Below, in pieces: positions 23,901-38,817 of a stretch of 64,000 nucleotides of DNA. The notes below the pieces were generated by a model. It searched no databases and was not told the DNA's origin. It saw only the letters and a program-made list of their open reading frames with translations. Source of the DNA: Dipetalonema caudispina (lineage: Eukaryota > Nematoda > Chromadorea > Rhabditida > Onchocercidae); NCBI GenBank assembly GCA_013365325.1, contig JABVXV010000163.1, positions 62,001 to 126,000 on the forward strand. Reading direction: 5' to 3'. How positions within the stretch are numbered: position 1 is the first letter of the stretch; each line of letters begins with the position of its first letter. The position numbers and the translations under genes were made by a program.

Positions 23901-26900
23901 ATATTTCTAGCATATATGCATATAAAGATGATAATTTCAATTTGTAAAATTTACTCTTTCTTCAAATTCATTTAATCCATCTCCTCAACTACTCTAATCC
24001 ATCCCCTTAATTACTTCCAGTCCAACATCTCCAAACAGTTTGGTTTGCAATTTGCCCAAACTTTAGACTTTTGTAAGCTGCTTCATCTTGCATTTTTATA
24101 AATTATTTGGCTCCACGTCTTTATAAATCACTCCGAGTCTTCTATCTCCTTCATTAAAATATTGTACGTGTTAAGCTTCGATTAGCTTATTGTTACATAC
24201 TTTCAAGACTCATTTATACTTTTCCATGGCATAGACTACAACAATAAAATCGTAAATATAACACTTACTAATGGTTATGACGCTGTTTTATAATTTCGTC
24301 ATGTTGCAAATATGATGTCATGCCGAATTCAACAAAAATATTTGCTTGAAAAAGTTTTGATCTTTGGAAATTTCAGAACACTTGAGGCTGCTCAAATGAT
24401 TTATATAGTACAATTAAAACTAATTACATCAGCTGATGATTTAAGTTCACCGTACATTATTTCTAAGCTGCAGTAAAATCAATAACCTACAAGGTGAGAG
24501 AAATTTAATAAAAAAAAAGGAAAACTTGACACCTTTTCAACGTCGATGATGGCATGGTTGCAATCCTTGACGAATGATGTACACACTTGTCGCAGAATGA
24601 ATAAAGAAGGAAGGAAATTGAAATCTGTTAGCAAACCAAATATTTGAAACTTTACTTAGCAAATAATTGTAGCAACAGCAGTAGCAACTCGGCATTTAAA
24701 AACAGAAAGTAGCAAAAGTAGTAGGTAGAATTGCAATTGCAGCAACAACAAGTACTGTTATTGTTATTGATTTTTAATGATTGTTCCGCTAATGTCCTGA
24801 TCATATATCCTGCTCATTTCCTGCTTCGACTGATTTTTTTCATCAATTTGAAAAAAGGGGATAAACGCGTTGTATCCTTGTTTCCACTTCTAGTTCGTTT
24901 TCAGCAATCCGAAGCATAAGAAGTCCGGAAATATTACCCACACACGTACACATGAATAGACATACATAAAATACTGGTACTGCTGCGCTAGTTCCCCTTT
25001 TTTGTTTGAACCGAAGAGCTAATCCTAGCTGAAATTAGTAGAAGATTTTAAATTTCATCAATTCCACGCCTAGGTTTTCGTCGTCGCAGTCTTATATAAG
25101 GAAGCTTATTGAAATTAGGATGAAATATTTCGAACGAAATTCGAACAAGAAGTAAATCCAAACAAGATAATGGTATGAAAAGATCTTTAGCTATTTAGGA
25201 ACTTAAAATGATATTCGAACATCATACGAAAATTTCAATCTTTCAAATGTTCCAATAATTCCTATCTGAGCATCTGCAACACAATAACAGGATATATAGA
25301 ATAAAACAGCATCCACTACATGCTTCAAATTAACCAAAAACATCGCAGTACTACACAGTAAGTAATTACCTTAATAATATGATAAAGTTAATATTGTGAA
25401 ACTTCTGCGTAGTACGGCTTAAGGAATGAACTTTTCAAATTAACCATTAAATGCCTATTTTATTACGACATTTAACAAATAATTTAAAAAACATTATTTC
25501 ACCACAATCAATGCATTCTGCTAAATAAAAAGACAATTGTGATTACAATTGGGGATATTTGTAATAACTAGTAACGCCACTACATAACATCACTTTTCAC
25601 TGAAAAATGATCTAAAGCAACCGGTTTGTTTCTCTTCTAGTTAATTCCCATATTTTAAGTTCGTTTTCAAAAATATCATTTTCTACTGAGCTAAAGAAGC
25701 ACTTAACGATTAATGTAAAGAAACGTGTATATAGTAAATGACAACTGCAATATAAATTTCTGAACATTTGTACCAGCAGCATGATTTCAATTAATTAGTC
25801 GATTGCGCCCAAACAAAAAAAAAAGTCTTAAGATACAAAATTTTTCATTCGAGAAATAAGCAAACAAACAAACAAAAGCAAAAGGAGAAGATAAAAACCT
25901 TAAATATATGAGAAATAAAATAACAAAAATTTGTAAATAAGAAGTAAAATTAAACTCTACTAATCCAAAACTACAACAAATAATTGAAATTTAATGTTTC
26001 ATATATATTGATAAGAAACACTAAAGTTATACTTTGAATTCTTGTTAGCAACAGAACTAAATAACGATGATCCAAATGCTAGCATTCCAATGTTTGACAT
26101 TAAAATTATGGAAAAGAGAATCGAATAACTGATAATTATGAAATTGAAATGAATAAATGGATTTCAACGTTTGATCATACTAAGCACAGAAAACAGATTT
26201 GTTATTTAAATAAGAAAAAACAAAAAAAAAAAAAAAAAAGACTTAGACTAACGTCGACTTACTTCCACCACAGTATTTTCTACCATCGAACCATCGAATG
26301 CTTGAATTTTGCTGGTGTATCGTTATTGCGTAACACCGATATGAAAATAATTATTTCCTATTGGTTCATCAATTAATAATTAACTTCGAATTAATATTAA
26401 TGGATAAGTTTGAGTTAAGCCAAAAATGAGAAAGATGCAATTTTGTCTAAAGTTAAGCCATAAGCTAATACTCAAAGTAAGGACATTCTTGGATATTAAA
26501 AAAAAAAAAAAAACTAATTAATTGTTCCTTTTTTTATAAAGAACATTTGTGCAATGCTGCTAATAAATTATCGTTTGCTCAATTTCATATAAATTTTCAA
26601 TAATAACATTAATATTTTCATGAATTGTTTTCTCTATGAATTTACTCTAATTAATAAGTGATAAGTTTAATTGTTTAATTAATATCAAAAAATTTCAGCT
26701 TATTATTAGGAGATTTCTAAATCTAGTAATTTTTACTAACTTAATTTAATCATTGGTTTATTCGGGCTATCAATTATCTGACCAAATTGATAAATGATTT
26801 TTAATTAATCTAGTAATGGAATACTTAGAAGGAACAGTCTAATTTTTGAGCTTCTTTCAGGAACTGATTGAATAACCTGAACAAGTTATCCTGATTAAAT

Positions 26901-28202
26901 AGATTCTGTAAAAGAAAAGCATGCAAATTACTGTACCAAGCATTCCTCCGGAATTACTTCCTATCATTATCGAATAAGTTGGAATTTTTTCGAATTAAAG
27001 ATTATCGTTTCAATTAATGGTGACAGAAGCACCTCTTCTTCTGTTCAAACTTACTGTAAAGAAATCTTTGTAAACATTTCAAAAGTAAATTAAAGTGTTA
27101 CTTGGAAATATATCAAACATTGGCTACAATTACGGTACCATTAGAACAATTCTTACTGTATATAACTTCATGAAAGTAACTGGAATTGTTGTGAATCAGT
27201 CAACAGTAATGTCTTTTTACCTAATGTTTCATTTAACAAATGATTCATCACCGAGACGAGTAAACTGAAAAAGTACCATAAATTTGAGGAAAGAATGAAC
27301 TTCAAGAAATCTATAAAATTTGTCGTGTTGAGATGGAATTCTGTGAACTCCAACTAACTCCAGGATATCAACTGGATAATCTTATCTTGATGAAATAGAT
27401 CCTGCAAAAGAAAGATTAACTGATAAAAAAAGTACAATTTTTATGTGAATTTCCTAATTGTAATCTCACTCTTAAATAAAAATAAAAACTATCAATTGAA
27501 TTCAAGTTTGATAAGCGACAGGAAATTGATAAAACTTTATTGAATTGATAAAATATTAAGATGGAAAAAAGGAAAAATCAATAAATTAATCATAGACTTT
27601 TACCATAATGTCATCCAAATCTCACTTTATTCCAAGCCAAAATTTTTACTAATGATAACAGTAAACAAAATGATATTTTGAAGTGAAGAAAGAGAAAAAT
27701 GAAAATTAAACAAACAAACAAACAAACAAACGTACAGAATGAAGTGGATCAACAAAAGGTTGAAAAGAGATTTATGTTAATGATTGATGAAGAATGAATG
27801 TAAGCAAAAGAAGTACTAATAAAAATTTGAAGAAATTTTAAATTCAAGAAAAATTTTGCGCTTATTTATATAGCAAAATAATCGCTTATAATTTGGGAAG
27901 GGAAAGTGAAACGAACCATCCAACCCATTTCATCAATGAATAATCCATTTCGTTCTTATACAACCAAACAAGTTAAACAAGTTTCATCGAACTCAAGTCT
28001 CCCTTTCACTTTTCATCTCTCTCTCTCTCATATAAAATAACTTTTTTATATTTACCTTGAAAACATCATATTTGCTTCTTCTTCTTTTAATCCCTTATAT
28101 CGAGAAACCGCGGATAAATACCGCATTAATGCTATCCATGTTCGTTCAATCTTTTAGCTTTGATAAAAAGTGAAAATCTTACTAATGTTAATCAACGATA
28201 TG

Positions 28203-28236
<34 letters not shown>

Positions 28237-29752
28237 ATGCGCGACACAAATTGACAATTCACGTACGTGTAACTAACTTAAAAATAACTGTCCATTTAGA
28301 GTAGTTTTATGGCACTAAGTTTTGTAAAAATCAGAAAGAAAAAAAAAGAAGAGAATCATATCGGATATTTTATAATATAAGCTTTAAATTTCAATTTTAT
28401 CACAATTTTTTTTCAACACGATTAAATTATATTTTAAATTATTCTAAACATTTTACATAGAAAAGTGTTCATTTCAGATAATTTCATTCCAACAAAAATT
28501 TCATTTTATTTTATTTGTTTCTTTCTTTTTTTTCTCATTCTTTTTGCAGTGTTTAACAGAGTTGAAATGTTTGTAACATGAAATTTCAGATTGCTGGCAA
28601 ATGTAATTAATGTATGGTGCGCTATTGAACAGCCTCTAATTTCCATTATCATTAATTAAAAATCCTTATTTTAAAAGAGAATTTCTTTTTTAAAGATAGG
28701 GGAATGTTAAGCACTAAATTCTATACAAATTAGTTTCAATGTCGTATTTATCACTACTTATCAAATAATGTTTTAACAATAGCAAAACAATCTCTGGCGG
28801 GTGTATTTGTGATACAAAATGACAGTAATAAATATATTTTATTAATTGTAAAAGATAATGAAGATTGCTACTTCAGCTAGTGATTTAATTTTATCTGAGA
28901 GATAATACTAATGATTTCATTGATTTGTTTAATATTTCTGGTCATCTCATCTTATTACAATGTAAGCATTTCGACAGATATATCAATATCAAACATGAAA
29001 AGGTTAAAGTTCAAAGATGAAAGCAAAATAATGATAGTTTGTAAAAAAAAACCTAATCAGTATAAAGTAATGCTTACTGGAATATATTTCCTGAAATATA
29101 TTCAACCATTATTACTGTAATATTGCATGATGTCCAAATGATCAAGCCATTGTACAAAAGAGAATGAAAAAAAAAGAACTTTCCATATTTCGAAATGTTT
29201 AGATAGAAGTATATTTCATCATTTCATTAGTACTGATAGTACTTTCTACTATGACCTTTCAATTTTTCCAGTTCCAACTAAACCGTAATTGTTATGTTTG
29301 AAAGAACGAACTGGAAAAAGAGAGAATATTTGACACAAATTCATGACTCGCTATTGATATAAATCTGCATGTTTGTAATTTAGGATGGATGAAGAATGTG
29401 AGATTTGAAGAGGGAATTCGTTGCGTAAATTTAAATTTTGAAAGGTGGAAGTAAATTTTTTAAAACATCAAAATATAAACACTTTTCTACAAGGAAAAAA
29501 CTTATCATTATTATTACAATTGTTATGAATATATGAGCAAATAAAAGTGATGAAAGAAAATTATTATGAATTTTTTGATTTGGTGAAGTGGACACGATTA
29601 ATTATTTTCTATGATGACATTTCACAGTACAATTCGTCAGAGAACCGATCCACAAATTTTAGCACCGTAACTTCAAACTGATACCTTCATTTATCAACGA
29701 ATTAGTTGATAACTTAACCATTTAAAACTTTCCTATAAAATTCTTAAAAAGT

Positions 29753-29787
<35 letters not shown>

Positions 29788-31430
29788 GGAAGTGATGTAT
29801 TTATATATTTCCTTGACCCATATGTGTTAAATACAGGGATTGATTGGATCAGATCAGATTGCACTTCCTCATCTCTTTCTAGTTTATTTTTTATTCTTTT
29901 CATAGATTCAATGAATTCTCTGAGATATATTAAAAGAAAATGCTTATCGCATATTTTCTCAGTAATAATTCACAAATAATAATTTGCATATATTATTAGT
30001 TTTGATTTAATTCTCTTGATATGTATTGTTTATTCATATTTTGGAACATACTTTTTTTTTATCCTTCACTTCTTCCTTTTCCTTTCCTATCTTCTTCTCA
30101 TTAATCTATTACAATTATTTCAATTCATTTCATTTCTAATTAACTCATATCATTGCTATACTTTATTTAATCCTATCCTGTTTCATATTTCAATCTGTCT
30201 CACTCTATTTTATATCAATCATTCCAGTTTATTTAATCCCAAATATAAAATAACCCAATTTCATGCTAAACTCTCTCTTTTTACAAACTGCATCAAATAG
30301 CAATTTCAATCTATCCAATGGATGATTCATAGTAATTTGTCAAATTTACGCTTCCTTTCCCTTTTAAAATGCAAAAAAGCTCCTCTTATTTCAAAAATAG
30401 AGCGTCTGTTTCACTATTTGTTTCAAACTAACTTTAACAAAATGATTTGAATGAGAAGATAAATGTGATAGAAGCATTCGTTGAAGAAATATGTCGTATT
30501 TTATGTATGTTACAAAATTGATGTTACGACCTAAATTTTTCATCCCTTTAAAAGTAAAGAAGAAAAAAATTTCATACGAAGCAATTAGATATTACTGAAA
30601 TTTTAAAAAGTACACCATTATTACCTCAATAATTACATTATTTTTTTTTTTTTTAAATTTCAACAACGATTCATTTCAAATAACGCGAAATATTATATGC
30701 AAACATTTACAAGAAAAATTTCCCTTAGTTGACTTAAACTCTAAAGATTTCTTTTATTTTCAAAGTAAATGAAAAAAAATTGGAGAAAAAAAAAAGTTGC
30801 TAATGAAATTCAAAATAAGAAATAAATTTTGGAACTAAAGAATAAGAAATGGAAAGAATCTTTCTACCTTTTTTCTTCAAAAATCAAAATAACGAATTCA
30901 AAGTCAGCAACATTTTTCAGGTAGATTTATGGAAAATTTTTACCTGTTTACTATTAAAAAAAAAAAAAAGAAAAAAAAAACATTCAAATTTCTTTCCAAA
31001 AATTTCTTCCATACATGATGAATGAATGACATATTCTAATGTTTCTGCATTCATTGGAAGCAACACAACAAGCATAATTGAGTTAACAAATTCAGATACT
31101 TTAAAGAGTTACAATATGTCTTCTTGCTCCCCAAAGATAATATGATAAAGTTATCACTTATTAATTATCAACAATTACCAGTAGATCCAATTAATGAGTA
31201 ATAGAAATTATCAATAAAAAAAGGATCACAAATTGTCAAATTTTCACTCTCTCCTATGAGCAATTTTTTTTGTAACAGTAATTTTGTTTAATGAGATAGT
31301 ATTTCGGAGGTCACAGGTCACATTAATTCGAAAGACAATACAGTGACTCAGAGAATTATAAGAGAAAGTTCACTTACGTAAAATGGAAAAAAGAGGAAGA
31401 CACTTTTCCGCCGCTTAAAAAAAATATCTC
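20976..31430. other. Long non-coding stretch upstream of bli-4
   Basis: I see no gene with a supported exon chain in these 10 kb. The sequence is AT-rich with many A or T homopolymers (for example near 28205 and 29761) and a CAAA microsatellite at 27709-27731. Short open frames (21563-21811, 22573-22755 and 27168-27353 on minus; 24731-24919 on plus) have no recognisable domain. A signal-peptide-like start at 28911 is discussed as a finding. The first few kb probably contain bli-4 regulatory sequence, but I can name no element. Confidence 0.5.
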
Positions 31431-31434
31431 CGTA

Positions 31435-31520
31435 TGTGTCTGTATGTGTGTATGTGTGCGTATGTGTGTATGTGTGTGTATGTGTATGCATGTATATGTA
31501 TGTGTGTATGTATGCATGTG
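31435..31520. repeat. TG/TATG microsatellite
   Basis: Interrupted run of tgtg and tatg units over about 85 bp. It is non-coding and length-variable in type. Confidence 0.9.
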
Positions 31521-31599
31521 CTATAAAAGCAATTGAAATTCGGTATAAAATGAAATTAACGAGTTTATTATGAAGGGTTCATCTTTTGTAAAAAAAGAG

Positions 31600-31622
31600 T
31601 CTCTCTCTCTCTCTCTCTCTCC
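31600..31622. repeat. (CT)n microsatellite
   Basis: About eleven uninterrupted CT units, 80 bp after the TG-rich tract. Confidence 0.9.
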
Positions 31623-34600
31623 CACCCTCTTTTTCTATTTATGGTGACAGAGCAGAAATAATTTACCATTTGGTTAGAAATGATTTTCTTTTAAACAATA
31701 CTGTTTCCCACTTAGATATAATACTTTAAATATATTGATAATAAACCTTTAAATATTGATAACCAACAAAAAAAAAAAAAAAAAAAAATGATTTATTCAC
31801 AATTTATAATTAAAAAAATTTGCATAATATCTGAAAATAAATTATCGAATGATTTAAAAAATTAAAAAAAAAAAAAAAAAATTATCGATTGTTTTGCAAT
31901 CCTCAGAGTATTTTTATACAACTTTTGAATGATTAAAATCAGCGCAATGTTTATTGATAAATAATTAACTGATTAAAAAATGTTAGGTAAACCATAAATT
32001 TTTTATCTTTCATTAGAAATTATCAGTTAATTTAGAATTTTTCAGATATTACAAACCGTCTTACTAATTGAAAAACATAGTACTGAATTAATATGATTAT
32101 TAATTCTTTAAGAATCTTTAAATCTTTTGTACAAATAAAGTATGCAATGATAAGTGATAAGTGATTAAGGTATGAGAGATAGTATTACAGGATGAACTGT
32201 GAATTCTTCCCCGAAATGGATTCGGTAAACTTGAAACGTTAGTTCCGGAATAGAATCATTTAAAAACGAACATAATTGAGCGGGAAAAAAAAAAAGAGTA
32301 GCAAATTATTTTGAAACATTTATCATTAAGCCTTTCCTGGCTGACAAAAGAATTAATTGTTAACAAAAACCAATTATTATTCATTTTAAAATATTGCCTT
32401 CGGCAAAGCAAGCTATGAAAAGAAAAGGTGCAAAAAAAACGAAAAAAAAAAAATTTGATAAATTTTTCTTTTTTCAAAATTATGACTCAATGCAAAGCAT
32501 TTAAATGTTTGCCTGTAAGAGAGAAATAATTGAAGAAAGATTGATAAAAAATGTGAGCAATTATTAACTTTTGTAGAATAAATTTTGATCATACGTACCG
32601 GAAATTGAACTGAATGCACATATTATAATGATCGTATCGTCACTCATTCACTCACTCATATCATATCGTATCCATTCACTAAAATACTTTCTATCATCCT
32701 AATGATATTTGTGACGCTATGTGGCAGAAAGTATAAAAATTTAATCCAAAAAAATTTCTTAGAAATTATTTTGAATATACGTACAACAACAATTCAAAGT
32801 ATACCGTATTTGTTAAAAAAGAAAAAAATTTCTAATAAACGATCGAGAATATTAAAATATCATGAATTCAATTATGGGTTAACAGGGATAGATTCTCTTA
32901 TTTACGTATATATCCATGATATTGTCATTTAGTAGTAAAGGATATCAGGATATCATCAATATCCCATAAAAAGCTATGCTTTGGTGACTTTTATTTTTGA
33001 TCAAATAAGAATTTATGAAGAAAAATGATTTGTGAATAATGTTTTTCTTATAAAAATATTTATTTACAAATGAATTAATTTACAGCGTCTACAATTTAAA
33101 GTTTGAATTAATTTATACAATTTGCGATTGATCAACAAAAGTTCTTGTTTATCAGTTAAAGTTAACCTGAAAATATTTATTTTTGCCAAACGAATTAATT
33201 CATTCACAAATAAAGCTTCTGTTTATTAGTAAAATTAGTCGAAATGTTTGATATTTTGCTTTAACGAATTAGATAGACAATGAAAATGGCTTCAAAGATA
33301 TTTTTGGTAGTTATTTTCCGGGTATGCATTAATTTGCGCAGTATTTATTGGATTTTTCAGGTGAAATCTTGTTTTTCAGTAACGATTACTCGTTCGATAA
33401 GTTTCCACCACGCTGTTATGTATTGATAGCTTGCCTTTTAAGTTTCCTAGCCGTAACCGTTCATTAATAACTCGTCTTATGATCAGTTCGTGATAGTATC
33501 ACAAAATGATCACAAATATCTATACAATATGTAACATATTGCATTCGGTAAGACTTGACGTAGTACTTAAAAGGTTTACCCATTTGATGGAATAAATAGC
33601 TCACATAACGAGTTTATTTTCAATAAAATTTCAAAACGATCATTAAACAAATCGTACTGACAGAGAACTAAACCCATTGCAACTTTCATTTTAAATCTGT
33701 GTAAACAAAACGATAAAATAAATGTAAATAAAAATTTGAAAAGAAAAATCAAATAAAAATTTTAAATAACTTCTCATCGTTCTATGATTTTTAATGAAAC
33801 TATGATAATTTGAAAAAGTTGCCTCAGTTTTCTATCCAACATTATAAAAAGAGAAATATACGACAAAAGATTAAGTCAAATATGTAAAGAAAGAGTACCA
33901 ATTAATAAATGAAACTAAATTAGCTTTTTGTGAGATTTCATTAAATGCGATGAATAAATTTCGAGTTGTGATTGGAAATCTTTATAAATTCATTTGCGGA
34001 AAAAACTGGAATTTTCGGATACTATCCTATTCAAATTTCAAATCCAAAAGATCTAACTAAACATTTCTATTACAGTTTGTAATTATCAGCTGAAAGAAAG
34101 CTATGTATCAAATTTCGTTGCTCTGTAAGGAGAATCTTGGTTCTAAACGATGAAGCAAGAAAAACAGTCTGAAACCAAGTGGAAAAACTTGTTTGCGCCG
34201 AAAATTGAATTAATGATCTATCTCGGCAAAATTAAGCCAGTTCCTTCTTTACGTCCCTTGTCTTCAAATATTTGAATTAAAGAAGCAATTTATCCAACAA
34301 GTATCAATCGTGGCGCAAGAAAATTATTGCATTTATCTTAAGAAATGAAAAAAATCTTTAATTTGCTTTTTTGAGAATCGGAATTTCCTTATGAAATGAC
34401 ATTCACAGGATGCATTCTATTCGTTTCAATTTTGTTCTTCTTTATTTTTTAACTAAATTTTGTTGCCACTTATAGATTACGCCTTGAGCAACATGATAAA
34501 CAAGAAATTCAGCCTTTAACGAACCATCTTTGTTGTTTTCAGAGAAAACATTCAATTTGCAATTTTAATTCATCCAATTCATAGAACTTCATAAAAGCAC

Positions 34601-37600
34601 ATAAAACAGATTCATACATTTTCCATCATTTACTTCCATATTATGTAGATTTGGATGAAAGACTATCCTTTACATAAAATAAATACAGCTGCCGAAAATT
34701 CCGCATGATAATTTACGTTGTACGAAGTCTTATCATCATATTTTCACTCACAATTTTCGTACCATTGCTAAATGATAACTATTACAAACTTTTAACATTT
34801 AGTTTTTTTAACGATGGAACATTTCGAAAGTATTTTTCATGTTTCATAGCTTTCTTTTCATTAATTCAATGTTCATAGTTTAACTTTGCCAACTACTTCC
34901 GATTCTAAATTTCCATTTACACTAAATTTCATGACTTTTTGGGAAACTTTCTCAACATCTAATTTCAATTATACATTTAATTGCTTAATATCAGTTACAG
35001 TAAAAAGGTTTGAAAATGCTATCTTATAACAGGACATGGTGTAACATTTAGGAAAAGTAAAAAATTTGTTGTGATTCTACGATCTGGTTTTAATATATAA
35101 AGCTTTAGAGATGATTCAGAATAAAAATTTTGAAGCTCAATGAATGATTATGACGTTTGTTTACTCTTTTCCAACCTGAATAAACAAGCAATATTTTCGT
35201 TTTTCTTTTTCTTCTTTTTTCACAATGCTTTCTCATTTTTTCATTGAAATTTAAAAAACAAAACTATCCATTTACGCATATAAATTGAACTTCACACTTT
35301 CTACATTTAATCATATAAAACTTAACACTTGGAAATAATCGATAAATTACAATTCGCAAAGAAATTTAGTTCAAATTATCTGAGAGTAAGAAAGAAGTAA
35401 TAACAATACCTGTTGGTATAACAATGATACTTTCAGTATGTTTCGTAAGGACAATTAATGATGTAAATTTGCTAGAACCAACAAGTTCATCATTTTATTC
35501 ATTTCTAAAATACTCATTAACAAAAGTATCGATGAAGTAATATGAGGAAACAGGCTAAGAGAACAAAAAAAAAAAAAAAACCTGCCTATAGCGGGAGAGA
35601 AAATGGTAGTATTATCATCGCATGCGATACAAACAATAAATTCTTGCCACTAAATGACATTTTGAAGAGTAATTAATCGGGCAAAAAAAAAAAAAAAAAA
35701 AGCATTACAAAAAATAGATAATGTCCATTATTGATTGATTGTTTAATTCTCGGAATCATTCATTGGGTGCTACGTAACAAAGATTGCAGAAAATAAAACA
35801 TTACAATAGAAGAAATTACGATAATTGTTCAATTCTATCCATTCTGAGAATTATAAATTGATAATTCGTTGAAAAAAAAAAACGATGGAACGGAAAGCGG
35901 GAAGCGGGAAGTGTACTGGTATGGATTAATGTCATATTTGTCATTTTAAAATTTATAATTTTATCAACCAAGGAGAACTTTATCACCGATAACTCTATTA
36001 CCGATATCAAAGATAAAAAAATATGGGCTGTTACTATAATTCGATTAATTCTGCCAAATTTTACTGATAGTCTTCTGAAATTAAAATTTTATTTCAATAA
36101 ATTTTCAGCGAAATTTGAATTCCATTTCGAAGATATCAAGCACAAATCAATGCTGTACTGTTTTCTGTTTTCAATGCTTGTTAAACAAATTTATACAATT
36201 TCTCTTCTCGAATTATCTTCCTATTTAAACTATTTTATTTTAATTTTGGTACTTATTTAAAATGCGAGAAACAATTAAAATATTTAGTTTGTAAAGAAGA
36301 CAATAATTTTTCTTCTTTCGCATTTTTGATGATCCTTAAACAGGAAAAATTTGCTGCAAGACGAAGTTAAACAGCAAAACTTCTTTTCCTTCTTTTTTTT
36401 TTGCTGAATTATTTCAACAATTAGTTTCCATTTATTTAAACTAACATTTCAGGGTTTAAATCGAACAACAAAAAATTTCTATTCTTCTTTCCTAAAATAT
36501 AATTCGATTAACCATTTAACCGATTTTTGTGTTTATTTATTTTAACAAAGCTTATTTAATCCAATTAAGGCTAAACAATATCAGATAAGAATGTGTTGCA
36601 AAAGGCATTTAATAGTGTATTACTTAGTTTATTCAACAAAAAGCCTATCACTTAGTTGTTGCTTAAGTATCATGCCTAAACTTCCGAAAAAAGCTCCTGA
36701 TGCTAGCCACTAATCAATTCACTGGCTCGTATAAGCTGCAGTTAGCCTGAAACATTTGGCTTTTGGCAGTCAACTGCATCTAGTAATAGATCTATGTTGG
36801 GAAGTCGATAAATGGCTGATTTATTTTTCCTCAACTACGTGAAATTTCTAAGAGATCAAAGAGGGCGCTTATGAAATCTTAATGTTAAAAGGATTTTTGT
36901 TAATTTATAAGTCTTGAAATGCTTGAGAATAATTAAATGTGATTTGGATTTTGCTAATGAGAAGTGATTTGTATCGGACACTGAATTCCCATGAGTATCA
37001 CATAAGAGAAATTTTCGAGCAGCAGTTACAACAGATGTCTAGCTTAAAATTATTGGGTTGTGAATTCGCAACTAGCCAACGAATTCTCTTATTATTGAAT
37101 TCAGGACGATCTATCTTCAAACTTCAAGTTAAATTTTGTTGACATTTTTTTAATGGAAGATTTAAGAATATAATTTATCAACAAAACCATAGTAAAATAT
37201 ATCCGTATCATATTCTTACTTTGCAAAATCTCGAAACAACGATAATACTCAAGTTACTGTGGCCAAGAAAAAAAAAATCTGAGGAACTTACCATTCATGC
37301 TTGATTAAATTGTATTTTTTTTTTCGCGATGTATTTGTCAAATTAAGCGAAATTGTATTTTTGCTTTGTATTTTGCTATGTATTTGTCAAATTAAGCCAA
37401 GTTTGAAAGAATAACTTCAATATTTTTATCTTAATTGCGCAATATCAACAATGTATCATAACTATAACAAATTATGACTTGCATATGAGCAAATTGAGTT
37501 AGGTCAGTAATTTCATGTGGCCGTTTATTGTTATAGCAAATTTGTGGCAATGACAAAAGTATACTTCGAAAATACGCTTGTAAGTAGATAAATACATAAG
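31623..37600. other. AT-rich non-coding stretch, no gene supported
   Basis: Contains A homopolymers near 31770, 31863, 35567 and 35684, and a short direct duplication at 37329-37397 (20-bp unit atgtatttgtcaaattaagc twice, 49 bp apart). One plus-strand frame, 36957-37142, has better-than-background codon composition (includes EIFEQQLQQMSSLKLL) but no flanking splice signals or family I know. I see nothing else. Confidence 0.45.
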
Positions 37601-37812
37601 GGTTTAGAACACGATATACGACTTCCTTAATCGATGAGTTGCTAGGCCGATTGGGGATAAAAAGTGACGAAGAATGAAGGAGAAGAAAGAGTTCATGGTC
37701 ATATAGGGAGTAAGAGGGGGGAAGATTGGTCCAATATGATCCAAAAGCCCTTTCTTTCTACTCCTAAGTAGTGCTTGCTGGACCAGAACTAAGTATCATG
37801 ACAAGGCTATCT

Positions 37813-37850
37813 CCCTCTCTCTCTCTCTCCCTCTCTCTCTCTCTCCTACT
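37813..37850. repeat. (CT)n tract inside a G/C-enriched island
   Basis: Two CT runs separated by a few bases. Read on the plus strand from the ATG at 37798 they encode Ser-Leu repeats that mimic a signal peptide. Confidence 0.85.
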
Positions 37851-38790
37851 CTTTCTCTTATCTTTAACCAAATTCGATGCTGAAGAAAAATTTCACCTCT
37901 ATCAGATCAGAGAGAGCCAACTGGACAACAGCGGGATAATGACATCTCTTCAAAATATCCGCGTCAGCAACTTCGCTTTCTCATCCGTATGTCAGATACC
38001 AATTGGCCAGAAGGCCCTATGAGAAGAAGAGGACAATTATTCCCTTTGGATTTCTTTATTCATAATGTATTTCCTTCCGCTTCTTTAAATCCTTCCGTAG
38101 AATGACGAGTTACTCTTTCGATCCACATTGATCCCTAAGAGAAATAGCTTTTCTCGTCAAGCATCTAATTCTTCTATCAGCCAATTCCTCCAACAATCCT
38201 TATTTGGCCTACTAATACCAATTTTTCCTCTTCGATTACATTTTAATTTTATACATTTATTTCGTCTATTAGTAGTGTTCTTGATTTGAGATTATAAAAG
38301 ATAAAAATACTTGGTTAATGATTTATACTGACTATGGATAAAAGAGCCTAGTTAATGGCTGTTACTACATTAATATATTAACATTATTTAATGAAATGCA
38401 ATAGTGCTAACTCGAGGATATATCAAGTTAGACTGACTGTTGTTAAGTAGATCAAGTGACAGAGAAGAAAATGAGCCAATAATTTTAATTTTTTCTGCTT
38501 AGCTACTTTATTGCTAATATACCAGTGATAAAGGTTAGTTGGACATTAAGCAGAGAAAATTGTACTATCACTAAACTTAAGTGGTACTAATCCACCGCAA
38601 GTCAAATTTAATTAGTGGAGAGTAAATCTAATTTCTATGCCATAAAGTTAAAAGAGCAAAGTAAGTTAGTCTAACATTGAGCCATATCTCATCAGTGCCT
38701 AATGCCAACCTCATCCTGATTGTTCTCTTGCTGATATTTATCATTACATCCATATTTATCATTGTTATATGCTAATTGTATGTAACATAA

Positions 38791-38817
38791 AATAAATTTT
38801 TTCTTAAAAAAAAAAAA
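38791..38817 (+). other. AATAAA followed by A12: possible 3' end of a transcript or retrocopy
   Basis: AATAAA at 38791-38796 is followed nine bases later by twelve A residues. This is the pattern of a genomically encoded poly(A) tail at the end of a processed transcript, or a chance homopolymer next to a poly(A) signal. The upstream kilobase is less AT-rich than its surroundings but has no long frame. Confidence 0.3.
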
